Below are positions 1 to 11,750 of a DNA stretch of 64,000 nt, in pieces (the stretch's first letter is position 1; the number at the start of each line of letters is the position of its first letter). The stretch is taken from contig NC_092312.1 in NCBI RefSeq assembly GCF_036785885.1, forward strand, positions 11,054,001 to 11,118,000. The letters are read 5' to 3'. A program made the translations under genes and the position numbers. The notes under the pieces were generated by a model. It was given only the letters and a program-made list of their open reading frames with translations. It was not told where the DNA came from and did not search any database. Origin of the DNA: Coffea arabica (lineage: Eukaryota > Streptophyta > Magnoliopsida > Gentianales > Rubiaceae).

Positions 1-169
1 AAGGCTGTTTAAGAAAGGTGAAAGACACCTTTTGATTGAGTTGTTATTCATGTCTAGATGTCATTCTATGATCTCAGATTTCAGATTATTCAGTGGATAT
101 TAAAGGTAATTTCTCCAACAATTATGGATGAAGAAATTCACGCAAAAGACGTTCCATAGTTAGTATTAC

Positions 170-3100
170 CTTAAATTTGGACTTGCAGAAGCAGCAGCAT
201 AGTAGTTTAAAGGTTGAACACTTCCCATCTTGTACAAGAACATAAAAATATAACAATAGTAAGAAGAAAATATGCTCAAAAAAAAAATTAAGATTAAGAG
301 AATACATTCAGGAGACCAACCATTCTTCCAGGTGCCTGATAACTAATTCTTCCCCAGTTTTGAGCATTGGAGGTGGCTTGATGTATATTGTTGGGAATTG
401 AATGAGACTGACCCCAAGGCCTTGGTGCAGCAGCCATGTAACTAGACTGCTGTTCAGCCAGCATCGTATGTTGTTGTTGGACGGGCAAAGGTGACACCAT
501 GCTAGACTGTGAGGGAAAAAAAAAAATTAGCAAGTTAAGATGTAATCTTAACTAAGAACAAGAACTGCACATGAACACTTAATAAACATATAGATTTGGC
601 CAAGAACATACGTTACAAGTACAACAATTTCCAGGGACTGCCCAACAAATTTGAATTGAACCTTAAAATACAGTTAATGTTCTGAATTACCTTGTTCCTT
701 TTTTATTTCAGTGATTATTTGTCATCAAAAGAAAATAACCTCATAATATGGCAGAATAAACTTTAACTGATTGTCGCAAAAAGTCATATACCTTGTCAAT
801 GAGGCTCATGGTGTCATTCTTCATATCATCTAAAGGTTTCCCTACAACAGTTGGGGTATTCCACTGAAAATCTCTAAGTAATTCTTCAATACCAGAGTCC
901 AGCTTGCTCTTGTTTTCTGCAACCTTAGATGGAACCTTTTGCTCAAAGCATTGTGTAGCTTCAGCAGCTGCAACAAGACAATTAAATCATTAGTGCAAGG
1001 CAAAAAGGTTTTAACTTATCCAACTATAAATGGCTTCTTACTCCATGGCGATAAGAATTACAGCCATCACCACCTCCCTAAAAAAATAAAAGAAGGAAAT
1101 AAAAAGTGCTGGGAGTAGTCAGTAAAAATGCCTGCATGATACCAAATAAATCTCAGGTGAAGAACGTACTCTGCGAACGTCCCAATGAAAGATTATTAGC
1201 AGCAGACAATTTGGGGTCATTTTCTTTGGCTTCCTCCATAGAAAGCTTATTAAGAAAATCAGTAGCATATTCAACCTTAGCTTCTGATTCCATTGGGGTG
1301 GCCCTGCCTCCTGGTTGTCCTTTCCTAGCCTGAGTGTCTGATGGCTCCAATTTCTGGTGAACTTCTTGCAGTTTCACAGCAGAAGCAATCTGTCCAACAG
1401 TCCATGTCAGTCTTTGGGAAACAATTATCTCTGGTATAGAATAAAAGCAAGCTACCAAATCCAGATCATTCAAATATATGCTCAAAGAGGGCAGAAACAT
1501 GTTCAGAAAAAGGATGGCTCAATTTCCAAGACATCCGAAAATGGAATACAAGGAAATCAAAGTCTAGACCTCTGTATCTCTTTAGTGATAGTGAACTCAA
1601 AATTCAGAAGTCTCCTGACTGACAAGTATTAGGTTGTAAATGTGGCTGGAGGCATGTGAAGGTTCACCATCATATGTGGTTGCAGAGTTACATGTGCTTA
1701 ACAGTGAGCAATTTTCCCCCAACCCCCTCCAACTGTGATAAAAGTACTTCATAGGCATAAAAGTGCTAACCACTTTTCAAATTTGCATCCATTTGGACCC
1801 CATTGTAAGATTCCTTCCTCTATCACATACTGTGCCCTCTACAATTATAGTTCTATAAAATTCAGGAATTCAATGTAGACTCACTTTAAAGTAAAAAAGT
1901 TCCAACATGTTCACTTTTTTAGATCCAAGCAACAATTAAGCTCGAATGATACACAACAACTATCAAAGAATACAGTTCTTTACTCTTCACTATCAAATCC
2001 AGTCAAAAGGGTTGCTAAACGCAGCTACCGTGCTATGACTCTATGTACAAAATTAACAGGCTTCAACTGATCTCATCGGACTCGTGGAAAAGAAGACAAA
2101 AATACAAAGTAAGATCTTCAGAAGTTGCAAAAATTTCGAAGAAAAGTACAAGGACAAAAGGAGATGAAGGGAGGGAGGAACAAAAGACAAAGCAACCAAG
2201 AAAAGAACATCTTTTAAGTTTGTTCTTTTAACCTGCTCGGATACTTTAGGAGGCGCAGGGTTACAGCCGTTTTGAATGGAGGGGGAACTTGTAACATTAT
2301 TCAGAAGTTTAGAGTTTTTCCTCTCTTCCGACAAATTATCTGTGCACTTAAGGTATCCAGTACTTCTACTTCCAGATCCCATCTTCTTGTCCAAAATTCT
2401 ATCTTCTCTCACAGCTGGAGATGCTTTAAAGTTTCCATTCCTTGGGATCCATCTTTTCTCGACATACCTAACAAGAAATTGAAAAATAGAAACAGGATAA
2501 GTGCCTATTAGAATTCCACCACTAGGGAGTAACAATGAAGCTGGACAAAGTCATTGGCATCATAGTTGGTCAAAGTACCGATCAACCACTATCATACTTT
2601 GCACGGATAAAATTTTCAATTCCAACTCTATCAAATTTTGGAGGCAGCTCAGCTTCCCAATAGCTATTTGACTTCTCATTCCCCATTGCTGCAAAGATGA
2701 ACAAACAAGTTAAGTCCAAAGGAACCATTGAAAAACTTAGTTTATCTGTCCACAAGAGGTGGAAAGGAATCCTGCTCACATTGAATCAATGCAACTTGAT
2801 CTGGAAGCCATGTGTCAAGAGTAGCAGATCTCACCTGCAACAAATTAAACAAGTTTAGTAGGCATAGCACTGAAGACATTTTAAGGAAATACAATTAATC
2901 CAAGACAAGTAGCAGGGGCAAAAGATTTGCTATCCATCTGATAGGTGCACAAGTAACTCCCAAGAGCTAAAATTTCCCATGAATATCATACTACTCTTTC
3001 ATTACAGATGAACAGTATGATACACATCTTTTCCAAATCTTGAACATGTGTCATGCAAGTATGATACACGCACCTTTGATATGTGTACTCCAAGACCTCT

Positions 3101-5764
3101 ATGGATTCCAGAACATTGCATGCATATGAAGATTCCCAGATTCACGCTAGCCCATCTAGGGCCTCTTCACAGAAATTAAATGTACCATTAGGACAAAAAA
3201 GCATGACATCTAATGTTTGAAATAATTATATTGAGACTAATTGCAGAATATACAGCTCCCAGGTACATACTTGCTCTTGCAGTCAGCACAGTATTGGTTC
3301 TCCGGCAGTTTGAGTAGCCCCTCAAGAATCTGTCGGAAGGACACAACATAGAAATTCTTCCTTTTAGCCTCAGTATACTAGAGATAACTGGATCTAATTT
3401 TGCTGGATAAAGCATGATTGTAGGTCAGAGGCCCTCAATCACCACAGAACAGAGGCATCTTTGATCATTATAGTATCTACTCGTCAACAGATATAGATTT
3501 TATCTTATTGTCAAAATTGAATGGAGCTTAGACATCATGGATAACAGAAAAGTCAAAATTGATACCTGAGATTTCAGTTTTCTTGGCACAGAAAGAATTG
3601 GACAACAGAAAAGTCAAAACTTTTCCCCAGAGATCAGTGAACCAAAGTCTATCTAGTAGAGAGAAGGAAGACTCCATCTTTAATGCATTCAGGGGTGCAA
3701 AAACCAGTTGAAGACATAGATTAACATAGATCTAACAAATATGCTCGTAGTTGTCTACAGTCAAATGCCTTTTCAAATTTAGAAAAGAATTCAATCTATT
3801 ACTCATTTTGATATGCCATTGTTCTGCATCTTTTGCTAGGAAAATCAAATTCCATAAATGGATTAATACCCATAAAATTTGTGGAGATCTGCATTAGCTC
3901 AAACTAACATGAAATTTGATTTCAGAAAGATGCAAAACCAGCTCTTTATTGCTTGTCAACCAAAAAAGGGGGGAGGAGGTTTCCAAACATTTCATATGCT
4001 GGTTCAAGTATAAGCAATCAATTCAAGCTAAAATTGGCATATGTTGATTGCTTGGTTCTGGTATTGCAACTTCCAGACTCTTATGTGTCAAGCCAAAATC
4101 TTTAAATGAAACTTATTAATCTCACAGTATTCTGAATTAAAGCACATGAACTGCATGTTGGAATTACCTAGAACATCATAGCTCCCCAAATGTTTAACAT
4201 ATGTCTAATCCATGAAAATGATATTCCTTCATATCAATCATGACTGCCTTTCCTGTAAAATCTTATCTAGCACAAACTTCTTTGTGCCAATCCATTCTTT
4301 GCCTGTTTGTTTCCTCATCGAGGTCCTAGATGTTCTGTTAATTCTTTCTTTAGCACTAAAGGAAACTCATACTGCGATAACTCTTTCGGATCGATGCCAA
4401 ATCAAAGACACAGATGGAGGAAGGGCTAGTTTTAAGACACAATTAAGAGTCCACAGGAACTTTTAATAAAAAAGCTAGTCTTTTCAGGGGCACCAATCTA
4501 ATTTTGCCAACATATAAATTGAAATACACCAATATAGTGCTGTATGCTCTAGATTATGGACTTATGCATGTCAACCTCAACTACTTTCCCAATATGTCCA
4601 GCTATGCCGAAGTATCATGGTAATAGCAGAATATCAATGCTATAAAATTGTGTTCCAACCTCCAATGTGGGGCCTGATGCCAAAAGAAATATTGGCTTAT
4701 AGAACCTTTGACAGGTATAGGAATATATAAAACTGAATTAAGACCCAGCATTAGCTCATGATTGTGGATAAGTCTAATTATTTTGAGCACCAAATGGAAC
4801 ACAGAATAAGTTCGTCCTATGTCATCAATGACTTAAAAAATAGGAAGTTTGTTAACCAAACACACCAAATCATACATTGGCACTTGGCAGCAAAATAGTC
4901 AAGCACCGACTATCAATCTATTAGACCAAATTAGTTAGACATTCATGTTCCGTCCCAAATTGAAATTCAACCACATGCTAAACCCTCGAGAAAGGAAAAG
5001 AAATATCTCAAGAAAAGATGTTCTTTTTCTAAGCAAACCTAAAGAAGAAACTTAAAAGCCTAAATTCTGAAACTAAAATCTAACTAATAACAGAAATAAA
5101 CGATGTATTTGTCCATAACGGACATAGCTCTGCTATGCTTCTCAAGAACAAAAATTAACACCTTAATAAACAGAGAGAAAAAAAAATAATTTAAATTGAA
5201 AAAGAATAATTTAAATTACAGACCCATCATGGTAAGACAAGAGGAAGTATTCAAACACAAGGAATACAAATTCAAACAATCCTAGCACATCAAATTTCAA
5301 AACCCACGTAAATTTCAGCATCATGGATGGTTAGACATATTTCATGCTCCTAAAGATTCAATTTTTAACAATTTTTTTTCAAAAAAATAACTTGACATGG
5401 GATTGAAAGAAAACAGATGTATGCTTATGGAGCATGTTGACATATTATTGCTGAACAGGGATACCAGAACAACGAAATTTCCAAAACGCATTAGTTAAAA
5501 CTTAAAAGACATAGTCACATATTACTTTGTTATGCAAGAATTCAAGCTTTATCAAAATCTTGGACATACAGACTCCAGCATGATTGAAGACACATATATA
5601 TTGATGAAAGGAATCATAAAAACACGAAATTTTGAAAACAAAGATGAATTTCAGCTCCATAAAAATTCGAACTTTGACAATTTCCCATGATAAGGAGGAA
5701 AAAAAAACCTTACCTTTATGTGCTTTGCATTAAGCTCCTTGGAAACGCTGGCTTTTCCGTTCAT
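170..5764 (-). CDS. ArfGAP, AGD5/AGD15 class (3' end outside window)
   Basis: GTPase-activating protein for ARF small GTPases, expected to act at trans-Golgi/endosomal membranes (family knowledge). Exons on the minus strand: 5714-5764, 3271-3329, 3074-3164, 2780-2834, 2598-2688, 2233-2467, 1170-1389, 792-967, 321-506 and 170-228. All have GT-AG borders with matching phases, giving at least 407 residues. The N-terminal ArfGAP zinc finger is intact: C31-x2-C34-x16-C51-x2-C54, followed by CSGIHR with the arginine finger at R59. The rest of the domain follows ([33 protein letters not shown]). After residue ~130 the chain is low-complexity, with Ser/Lys-rich then Gln/Ala-rich stretches, as in AGD5. 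The last visible exon ([17 protein letters not shown]) ends at a donor site at 168-169, so the gene continues leftward. The 2.4-kb intron 1 (3330-5713) shows nothing recognisable. The choice between AGD5 and AGD15 is not settled. Confidence 0.9.
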
Positions 5765-6458
5765 GGCGTGGTGCTCTTCCCTTGCTGGGCTGCCAAACTT
5801 TCTCTTGCTTTGTCTTTGCGTAGTTGCAAACAATACAAGGAGGATAAAACTTTTTCTTTGTTTTTCTTATTGGACTTGTGATACGAAAGGATCAAGAAAC
5901 TGCTAAGGAAACTGAGCGTAAAGAGAAGGAAAAGAAAGAGACAGAGGAGAAGATATTCGCAGCCCCAGCGGACGCAAGTGGAGGTGGCTAAGGCTGTGAG
6001 TTGTGAGTCAGTCCCCTGAATTTGACTTTTTTTGAAGTTCCATTCCGATTCCTTCATTGCTTTGCCGTTGTTTTTCGAAGCTGGCGTGTGCGGCTGGCTG
6101 GTCAAATCCAAGACGACCCCGCTTTTTTGTTGGTTCTTGAAATTGTGCCTGCCATTTGTTTCTACACAATTTATTTGTTCTATGCGGAAGAAGTGTTCCA
6201 ATTGATCTTGTTGATTACAGTGCCTGGTCGGAGTATCAATTATTAGTAACACTTTTGGTCTATTATGTTTGTTAACTTTAGGTGGGGAGTTTTGATTGAT
6301 TTAAGGACAAATCTGAAACGGGCTAAAGAAAAATGAGTTAAATTTTAGAAGGCATTAAAAGTTCCACTATCGTACCTGAAATTTTTTTTTTTTGAAAAAA
6401 GAAAGTTTCATTATGAGCCCTTGTGAGTAGAAAATGACCCCTTCGGTCCCTAACAGTA
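5765..6458 (-). promoter_or_regulatory. Putative 5' UTR and promoter of the ArfGAP gene
   Basis: This stretch lies directly upstream of the minus-strand start codon at 5764. It has no convincing coding exon on either strand. The overlapping open frames of 60-160 residues give no recognisable domain and are not joined by plausible splice sites. No clear TATA box was identified. The assignment rests on position only. Confidence 0.35.
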
Positions 6459-6649
6459 CTTTTGAAAAACAATCCAATCTCATATGTTTGGGATTTTAAT
6501 CAATCAAACTCATTCCAACTTTTGAAACTCAATCCAATCTCATATATTTGGACCGTTCTTTCGATTCCCGCTGAGTGTTTAATCTAACTGTGTGTGTGTT
6601 GTTGATCCTTGACTAGAGGAAAAAAAAAATCAATCAAACTCATTCCAAA
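6458..6649 (+). repeat. Short interleaved direct repeats
   Basis: A 34-bp stretch containing CAATCCAATCTCATAT is present at about 6458-6491 and again at about 6518-6551 with few changes. A second motif, ATCAATCAAACTCATTCCAA, lies between them at 6499-6518 and recurs at 6630-6649. The pattern suggests local duplication. No terminal inverted repeats or coding capacity were seen. Confidence 0.6.
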
Positions 6650-7758
6650 GAAAAGTTTAATACAAGTTGTGTAAAAGATGTCATTGGGAGGTAAAATCTT
6701 TGGCAATGGATGTGTGGACTTTTGCAGAACTATCATAAACTTTTGTTTACGAGTCCTCTTTTGGTGTTTCATTTTACTATATATTGTTGCTTTACAAATT
6801 CAGATTCTAATAGGTTTATTAAATACTTGCATGGTTGTTCGATCATAAAATGCAAGCACAATATGGTCTAAACTGCAAAATACCTTTTAATTCTCAATGA
6901 TCGAGTATACATTAAACTGTAATTTCTGGTCCTTTAATTTTGACAAAATTGCAATTGATGACTGAGAAAAGATACCTAAGAAAGCAGACGTGCATCGAGA
7001 AAGAACTCAGCAAGTCATGCATCGAGAAAAGCTTGTTCTTGTGTCATCACTCAATTATCAAAGTTGTTTTTGTTTGGGTTAAATAATATATTACTAATAA
7101 TTTCCTCACCTTTTCAAGCTGTATAACTCCCCACCTTCTAAAATAGGAGTATAATTGTCAACATCTCAAGCTTTATGATTCCATATTTTTGGTTTGATTA
7201 ATCAATGATTTGAGCTTACTAATCACTTTCTTCGCTTTGCAGCTGGCTAATCGAAAAAGCGGTGGATTAACAAGAAAGGCTACTAACTACCCAATGTGGG
7301 GGGCACTCTTCTACTGTAGCAGTCACTTTGCTCATGAATTGCGACCATGATCTCAACGAAAGTCTCAGCATATTTCAATTTTAACATCTAGTTAGTTAAC
7401 ACCTTTTTCATTACCTATCTTTAATTTCTATTCAATGTCCATAATTGGCCAAAATTTTGAAGTAAAAAGACCAAAATGGTTTTAGCAACATTGGAAGGGA
7501 CCAAAATGTAATTCATTTCAACATTAATGGGAAGCAAAGTAATTTTTCTTTCCCCTTTCATTACCTCTTAAATGTTTGTAATTTGTAGCTTGTGCATTCA
7601 TTAAGCTTTTACCTTCCGGAGCATTTAAAACTGGCCTGGGTTTCTACGGAATTCTTCACATCTCATTAGATTTTAAATATAATATTATTGTGTACATGAA
7701 TGATGAATTGTCAGAAGATGTCGGATCCATTTTACCAACTTCCAATACTAATCAGAAT
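6650..7758. other. Gene-free AT-rich intergenic DNA
   Basis: No open frame with recognisable homology, RNA gene or bounded repeat was seen. A stretch at about 7440-7560 looks like dispersed repeat DNA, but no ends could be found. Confidence 0.5.
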
Positions 7759-7775
7759 GAGAAGAATAAGAATAA
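7759..7775 (+). repeat. 17-bp target copy 1
   Basis: GAGAAGAATAAGAATAA. Exactly the same 17 bp recurs at 8130-8146 and 8308-8324. These are read as target-site duplications of the two elements between them. Confidence 0.8.
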
Positions 7776-8129
7776 CCCTTGTGGAGGTTGCTATCCCACA
7801 TCGGGGTTGGGAGGGTTTGGGTGGTTAGTATATTAGTCTCCTGTGAGACCTTCAAAAGTTGCCGGCTTTTGAGGATTCTTACGGGGTTATCGGTTAGTAA
7901 AAAAGCGTCCAAAAGTCTGTTGACTTTGACAAAAAAAACATCAGCCTAATGCACGGGGGGTATGGGTTCCCTTGTGGAGGTTGATATCCCACATCGGGGT
8001 TGGGAGGATTTGGGTGGTTAGTATATTAGTCTCCTATGAGACCTTCAAAAGTTGTCGGCTTTTGAGGGTTCTCACGGGATTATCGGTTAGTAAAAAAGCG
8101 TCCAAAAGTCTGCTGATTTTGACAAAAAA
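7776..8129 (+). mobile_element. Two-unit (dimeric) retroposon with snRNA-type promoter motifs
   Basis: Two near-identical units of about 160 bp, 7776-7938 and 7969-8129, are separated by a ~30-bp linker. Both begin CCCTTGTGGAGGTTG and end TTTGAC followed by an A-run. The pair is flanked by perfect 17-bp direct repeats (7759-7775 and 8130-8146), the size expected from LINE-type target-primed insertion and not from an LTR integrase (about 5 bp). Each unit holds ATCCCACATCG, matching the plant snRNA upstream sequence element (RTCCCACATCG), at 7793-7803 and 7986-7996. A TATATTA follows 25 bp later (7829-7835 and 8022-8028). There is no protein-coding potential. The family is not recognised. A TRIM/LTR pair is an alternative, but the TSD length argues against it. 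Confidence 0.6.
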
Positions 8130-8146
8130 GAGAAGAATAAGAATAA

Positions 8147-8307
8147 ACCACTGGGTCAATGGCTCACACGCCATCAGGGACAGACTTAAGTCCCTCCTCT
8201 CGGGTTGTAGGTGAGGGTTCAAACTTCATCTGCAGTAAAAAAATTTTAAGAATTGTGTTGCAACATTTCTTTGATCTAGTTGAGTTGCTGACAAAAAAAA
8301 AAACAAA
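8147..8307 (+). mobile_element. tRNA-derived SINE
   Basis: A short A-tailed element between perfect 17-bp direct repeats (8130-8146 and 8308-8324). It has internal Pol III promoter motifs: an A-box-like TGGCTCACACG at 8160-8170 and a B-box-like GGTTCAAACTT at 8216-8226, about 45 bp apart. It ends in an A-rich tail (A-run, C, AAA). The structure fits a plant tRNA-related SINE mobilised in trans by a LINE. The specific family was not identified. Confidence 0.75.
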
Positions 8308-8565
8308 GAGAAGAATAAGAATAAATTGTCGAGTAAAGTAATGAAAAACGAAATTTTGAGATTAGATTACCAAACAGACGGAGAATGGAGCCCTCCAAAA
8401 GTTTGGAAAATTACACCTTAATTGTGAACAACATTTTTATACACCATCATTACTTTGCAGATTTCTATCCTAAATCAATCATTAATTGTTTGTGATTGAT
8501 GATTAATGCATATATACGCACACACACAAACACACTATCAGAAAGTTACTCACACACACTGTCAA

Positions 8566-8683
8566 AAAGTTGTTGCAAAGTTTGTCATAAAATAAAAAGT
8601 TGTATATATGCAGACCCTATATATATATATATATATATATATTATGTTTGTAACTTTTTTATGACAAATTTTGCAATAACTTT
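8566..8683. repeat. Foldback (inverted) repeat around an AT microsatellite
   Basis: The left arm, 8566-8604, and the right arm, 8649-8683, are near-perfect reverse complements. Both carry the core TTTGTCATAAAA and its complement. They enclose an alternating AT tract at about 8619-8642. The whole could fold into a long hairpin and resembles a small MITE. No convincing target duplication was found. Confidence 0.6.
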
Positions 8684-11008
8684 CTAATTTTATGCCCATA
8701 ATCAAGATGGGAGCTTATTTATCTTTTCGCTCTCTAGTTAAGTTTCTTTGTTTATTTACTCATTGAAAGAACCGAAATATATCAAGTAACATAGAACTAA
8801 CCTTTTAGCAGAGCGAAAGCTTGTACTGTACCAGTTTTTTTAAGAAAGACAAGACTCTTAAAATTTGCAGCTCTGAATTTGCATATTGCCTTTTGAATTG
8901 GGTACTAATTTGCACTTTAATAATTGTCAAATGACAATATGGGCAGGCGCAAAATTAGTACCATAACACCGCTGTATGCTATTCTACTTCTTATATGCGT
9001 ATGCGAGAATTTTGGGATTTTTGGCAACATTAAGGGGCAGATTAGAATTTTTATGGAAACACATTACGTGGAAATTGGACGTGAAAACTGACGTAGCTTC
9101 AACATACTGAACTTTCAAGTGATTTTGTGCTTGGAATTGATGATTGGACTTCTAAGAATTACATAAAGAAGAGACAAAGCAAAGAAAACAAGAAGGTATT
9201 TAAATGTCTAGCCAATTCCACTAGAGAACCACATACGCTTAGATTTGATAATACTGCTTATGGAAGTGGAATGAAGATTCTGATTTGATCGATGTTGTAG
9301 TCTAGTAATCTGCTTCCTTGCAGATTGTATTCTGACGAAGGACTGGTCTCGCTTTGCACCTCTCACTTTGTATTACCTTTTTTTTTTTTTTTTAATTTTG
9401 TACTTTGAGTTTTAATTTTAAACACGATCTTTACACTTTAAACACGAAGGTCATTGATATTTTCTATATAGAATTAAAGCTCAAAGGCTTCAATTCGAAA
9501 AATTGCAACACGATCACTAATTTCATCATTCTTTTCTTTTCTTTTTTTCTTTTTAAACGGAACAATTTCCAGCCTCTTTTCTTTTTGTCCAATCCAAGTT
9601 TCGGTCTCCGTTAAATCCAGTTTGTGCAGTTTCAAAAACTCCCAAGAAGAAGAAGAGGAGGAGGAGGAGCAGCATGTTTAGTCTCGTCCATAAAATGTTC
9701 TCACCAAGTGTAAATGTCGGCCCCATCAGTTCTGTTTGGAAAAGACTTTAATTATTGGCAAAGCTTTTTTGGAATACTCTTCTGATCATATATTTTCACA
9801 TTTCGAAATTTGTTGTTGTGATCTTCTTTAATTACGAGTTGCAAAACCTGTCATTCCATACTTTACTAGAGCCAAGAAATATCTCTCATAGCAATAGTAG
9901 AAGCACTCCCATTTACACCAAAATCTGCTTCAAGCAAATGAGGATTGCGAGGAACCACCAGCCCAAACCATCAAGCCTTTAAGGCTTGGTGAGGCGGAAA
10001 GTAAGGTTTTTCCATCAATTATTACATTAAAATGTGAATTTGTTTTAAAAAATTCAGACGTGTACGTGTCGCCGTCTTTGGAAAAAAAAAATGAAGATTG
10101 CGAGGAAAGAGGAGATGAATAATACAACAAACAAATAAAATATTAAAGATGATGCAGCAGCACTTCTTTGATGATCATCGATCGTCTTTCGAACTAATCT
10201 GATTAATATCATATTATCATTACGAGTTAAAGTTTATTGGATTTTAGAGAGAGTTTGGAAAGAATACAGAAGAATTGCCAAATGACTTTCAAGGCAAGTA
10301 TGCAAAGAAATTGCCAATCGACTTGATGCAATTCTGCAAAATGAGTGGAGAGCCAGATGAATCATTCAGTGCGACCGGCAAGAAACAACTTAAACCTAAC
10401 TTTAACGAAACGACCCTACATGGCTGTGGTCAGAGATCTTCACGATGATCAGGCATGACCCATGCTTCAAGCCCTTTTCCTACCGTCTTGATTGATTGAT
10501 AGGGGGCGGCCGGTGGGGAGATGGATATGGATGATGCACGCTCCAGATTACAATAGTACTACCACATCTTCTTCCGTTTCAACTGACTTCTGCTCCGAAA
10601 TCCACGCTTTGGTCGTACAATCTGATAATGAAAAAGTTCATATTCACCATCTCATCTTTCTTTATGCACTTTTTGTATTTCTTTGATCGCAGATAAATAG
10701 CGATGAAGCATCTGTCCGAGGTAGTAAGTGGGCATTTTATCTTTTCTTTGGGCTTGGGGTGGCTGCTTCAACTGTTATGCTCTCTTTTTCACTCTGCCGT
10801 AGATGACCTTGCAGATGTGTTTCTCGGTTCTTGTGCTGCTAATTTTTGCACCAGAAACTGAAAGCCTCCTAATCAAAGCTAAAACGCCTCCTAATTCATG
10901 CACCATTCTCTCTACGCCCCAAATTCACAGTAGCATGAGCTATGACTGACTGTAAAATGCAGCTTTCCGTACTTTGGGGAACATGCATAGATAGAGTAGT
11001 GTGTCTTT
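8684..11008. other. Gene-free intergenic DNA
   Basis: AT-rich DNA with poly-T runs near 9380 and 9540 and a GAGGAG-rich patch near 9650-9672. Short open frames here (60-90 codons) show no recognisable domain and no splicing partners. No RNA gene was recognised. Confidence 0.5.
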
Positions 11009-11422
11009 TGGCATGCAAAGAGCCGGTCTCGAGTCAAGCTCGAATCGAAATCGAAATCGAACTCGAACTCAAAATATTAAGCTCGTCGGCTCACGAGTTC
11101 GAGTATATATATAATATTTTTTATTTTTTTATTTTAAGCATATATATATTTTTTTATTTTAAGTATATATATATTTTTTATTTGCTTATTTTAATAATAA
11201 AATTACATATATATCCTTAATATTTTATTATTTATTAAGAAAAAAATATTATTTTATTTATTTTTTTAAAAATAAAAAAAATTATTTTTTATTTTTTTCG
11301 AGCTCGAACTTTAAATTGCCGGCTCCTCGAGCTCGAGCTCGAGTTCGAGTTTGGTAAAATTTAGTCGAGACTCGACTCGATTAGTTCAAAACTCGACTCG
11401 ACTCGACTCATTTGCAGTCCTA
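11009..11422. mobile_element. hAT-like MITE with (GAGCTC)-rich arms
   Basis: The left end (about 11009, GGCATGCAAAGAGCCGG) and the right end (complement of TTTGCAGTCCTA at 11411-11422) form an imperfect inverted repeat. The arms are rich in GAGCTCGA/ACTCGACTCGA repeats and flank a very AT-rich core (11103-11296). This arrangement is common in plant non-autonomous hAT-type elements whose ends read TAGG-CTGCAAA. I could not find an intact 8-bp target duplication, so the class is tentative. Confidence 0.6.
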
Positions 11423-11654
11423 CACAAAAGGCACCATCCTGCAATTCTCCACCTCTAACACTGACCCTTTGTATTTCTTGACAGCCGCCTCTTAAAATAC
11501 ACCGCCTGTGCGTTTATGCAGATTGTCGAGAAAAAAAAAAAAAAAAAAGCTCCTTCTTGCCTTTCTTCTTCTTTGTGAAATGCTTGGATATGGTGTATTA
11601 TTTTGGAGAAGTTTGGCACACATATTGATTGGATAAATAACAATTATATAAATT

Positions 11655-11750
11655 TTGAATTTGAAATTCAATTTTTACACATATGTTATAAATCAAACGG
11701 GTGATAATATATACACATTGTCAGTGTTTTAATAAGATATTAGTATTAAT
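11655..11750 (-). mobile_element. Fragment of a Mutator-like MITE family
   Basis: On the minus strand this stretch reads GTGTATATATTATCACC, then a GAT-rich segment, then ACATATGTG. It closely matches the interior of the intact element at 50021-50177. The ends are not resolved, so this is called a degenerate or truncated copy. Confidence 0.5.

Noticed and set aside
5761-6252. 163-codon minus-strand open frame overlapping the ArfGAP start
   Set aside because: It is in a different frame from the clear ArfGAP exon 1 and shows no domain. It is most likely a chance frame in the 5' UTR/promoter.
7776-8129. TRIM or LTR pair (two direct repeats with a short spacer)
   Set aside because: The flanking duplication is 17 bp and not about 5 bp, each unit ends in an A-run, and no primer-binding site or TG...CA ends are clear. 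Kept only as an alternative.
10492-10686. Plus-strand 64-codon open frame as a small gene
   Set aside because: No conserved motif, no splice support and no signal of coding bias were found.
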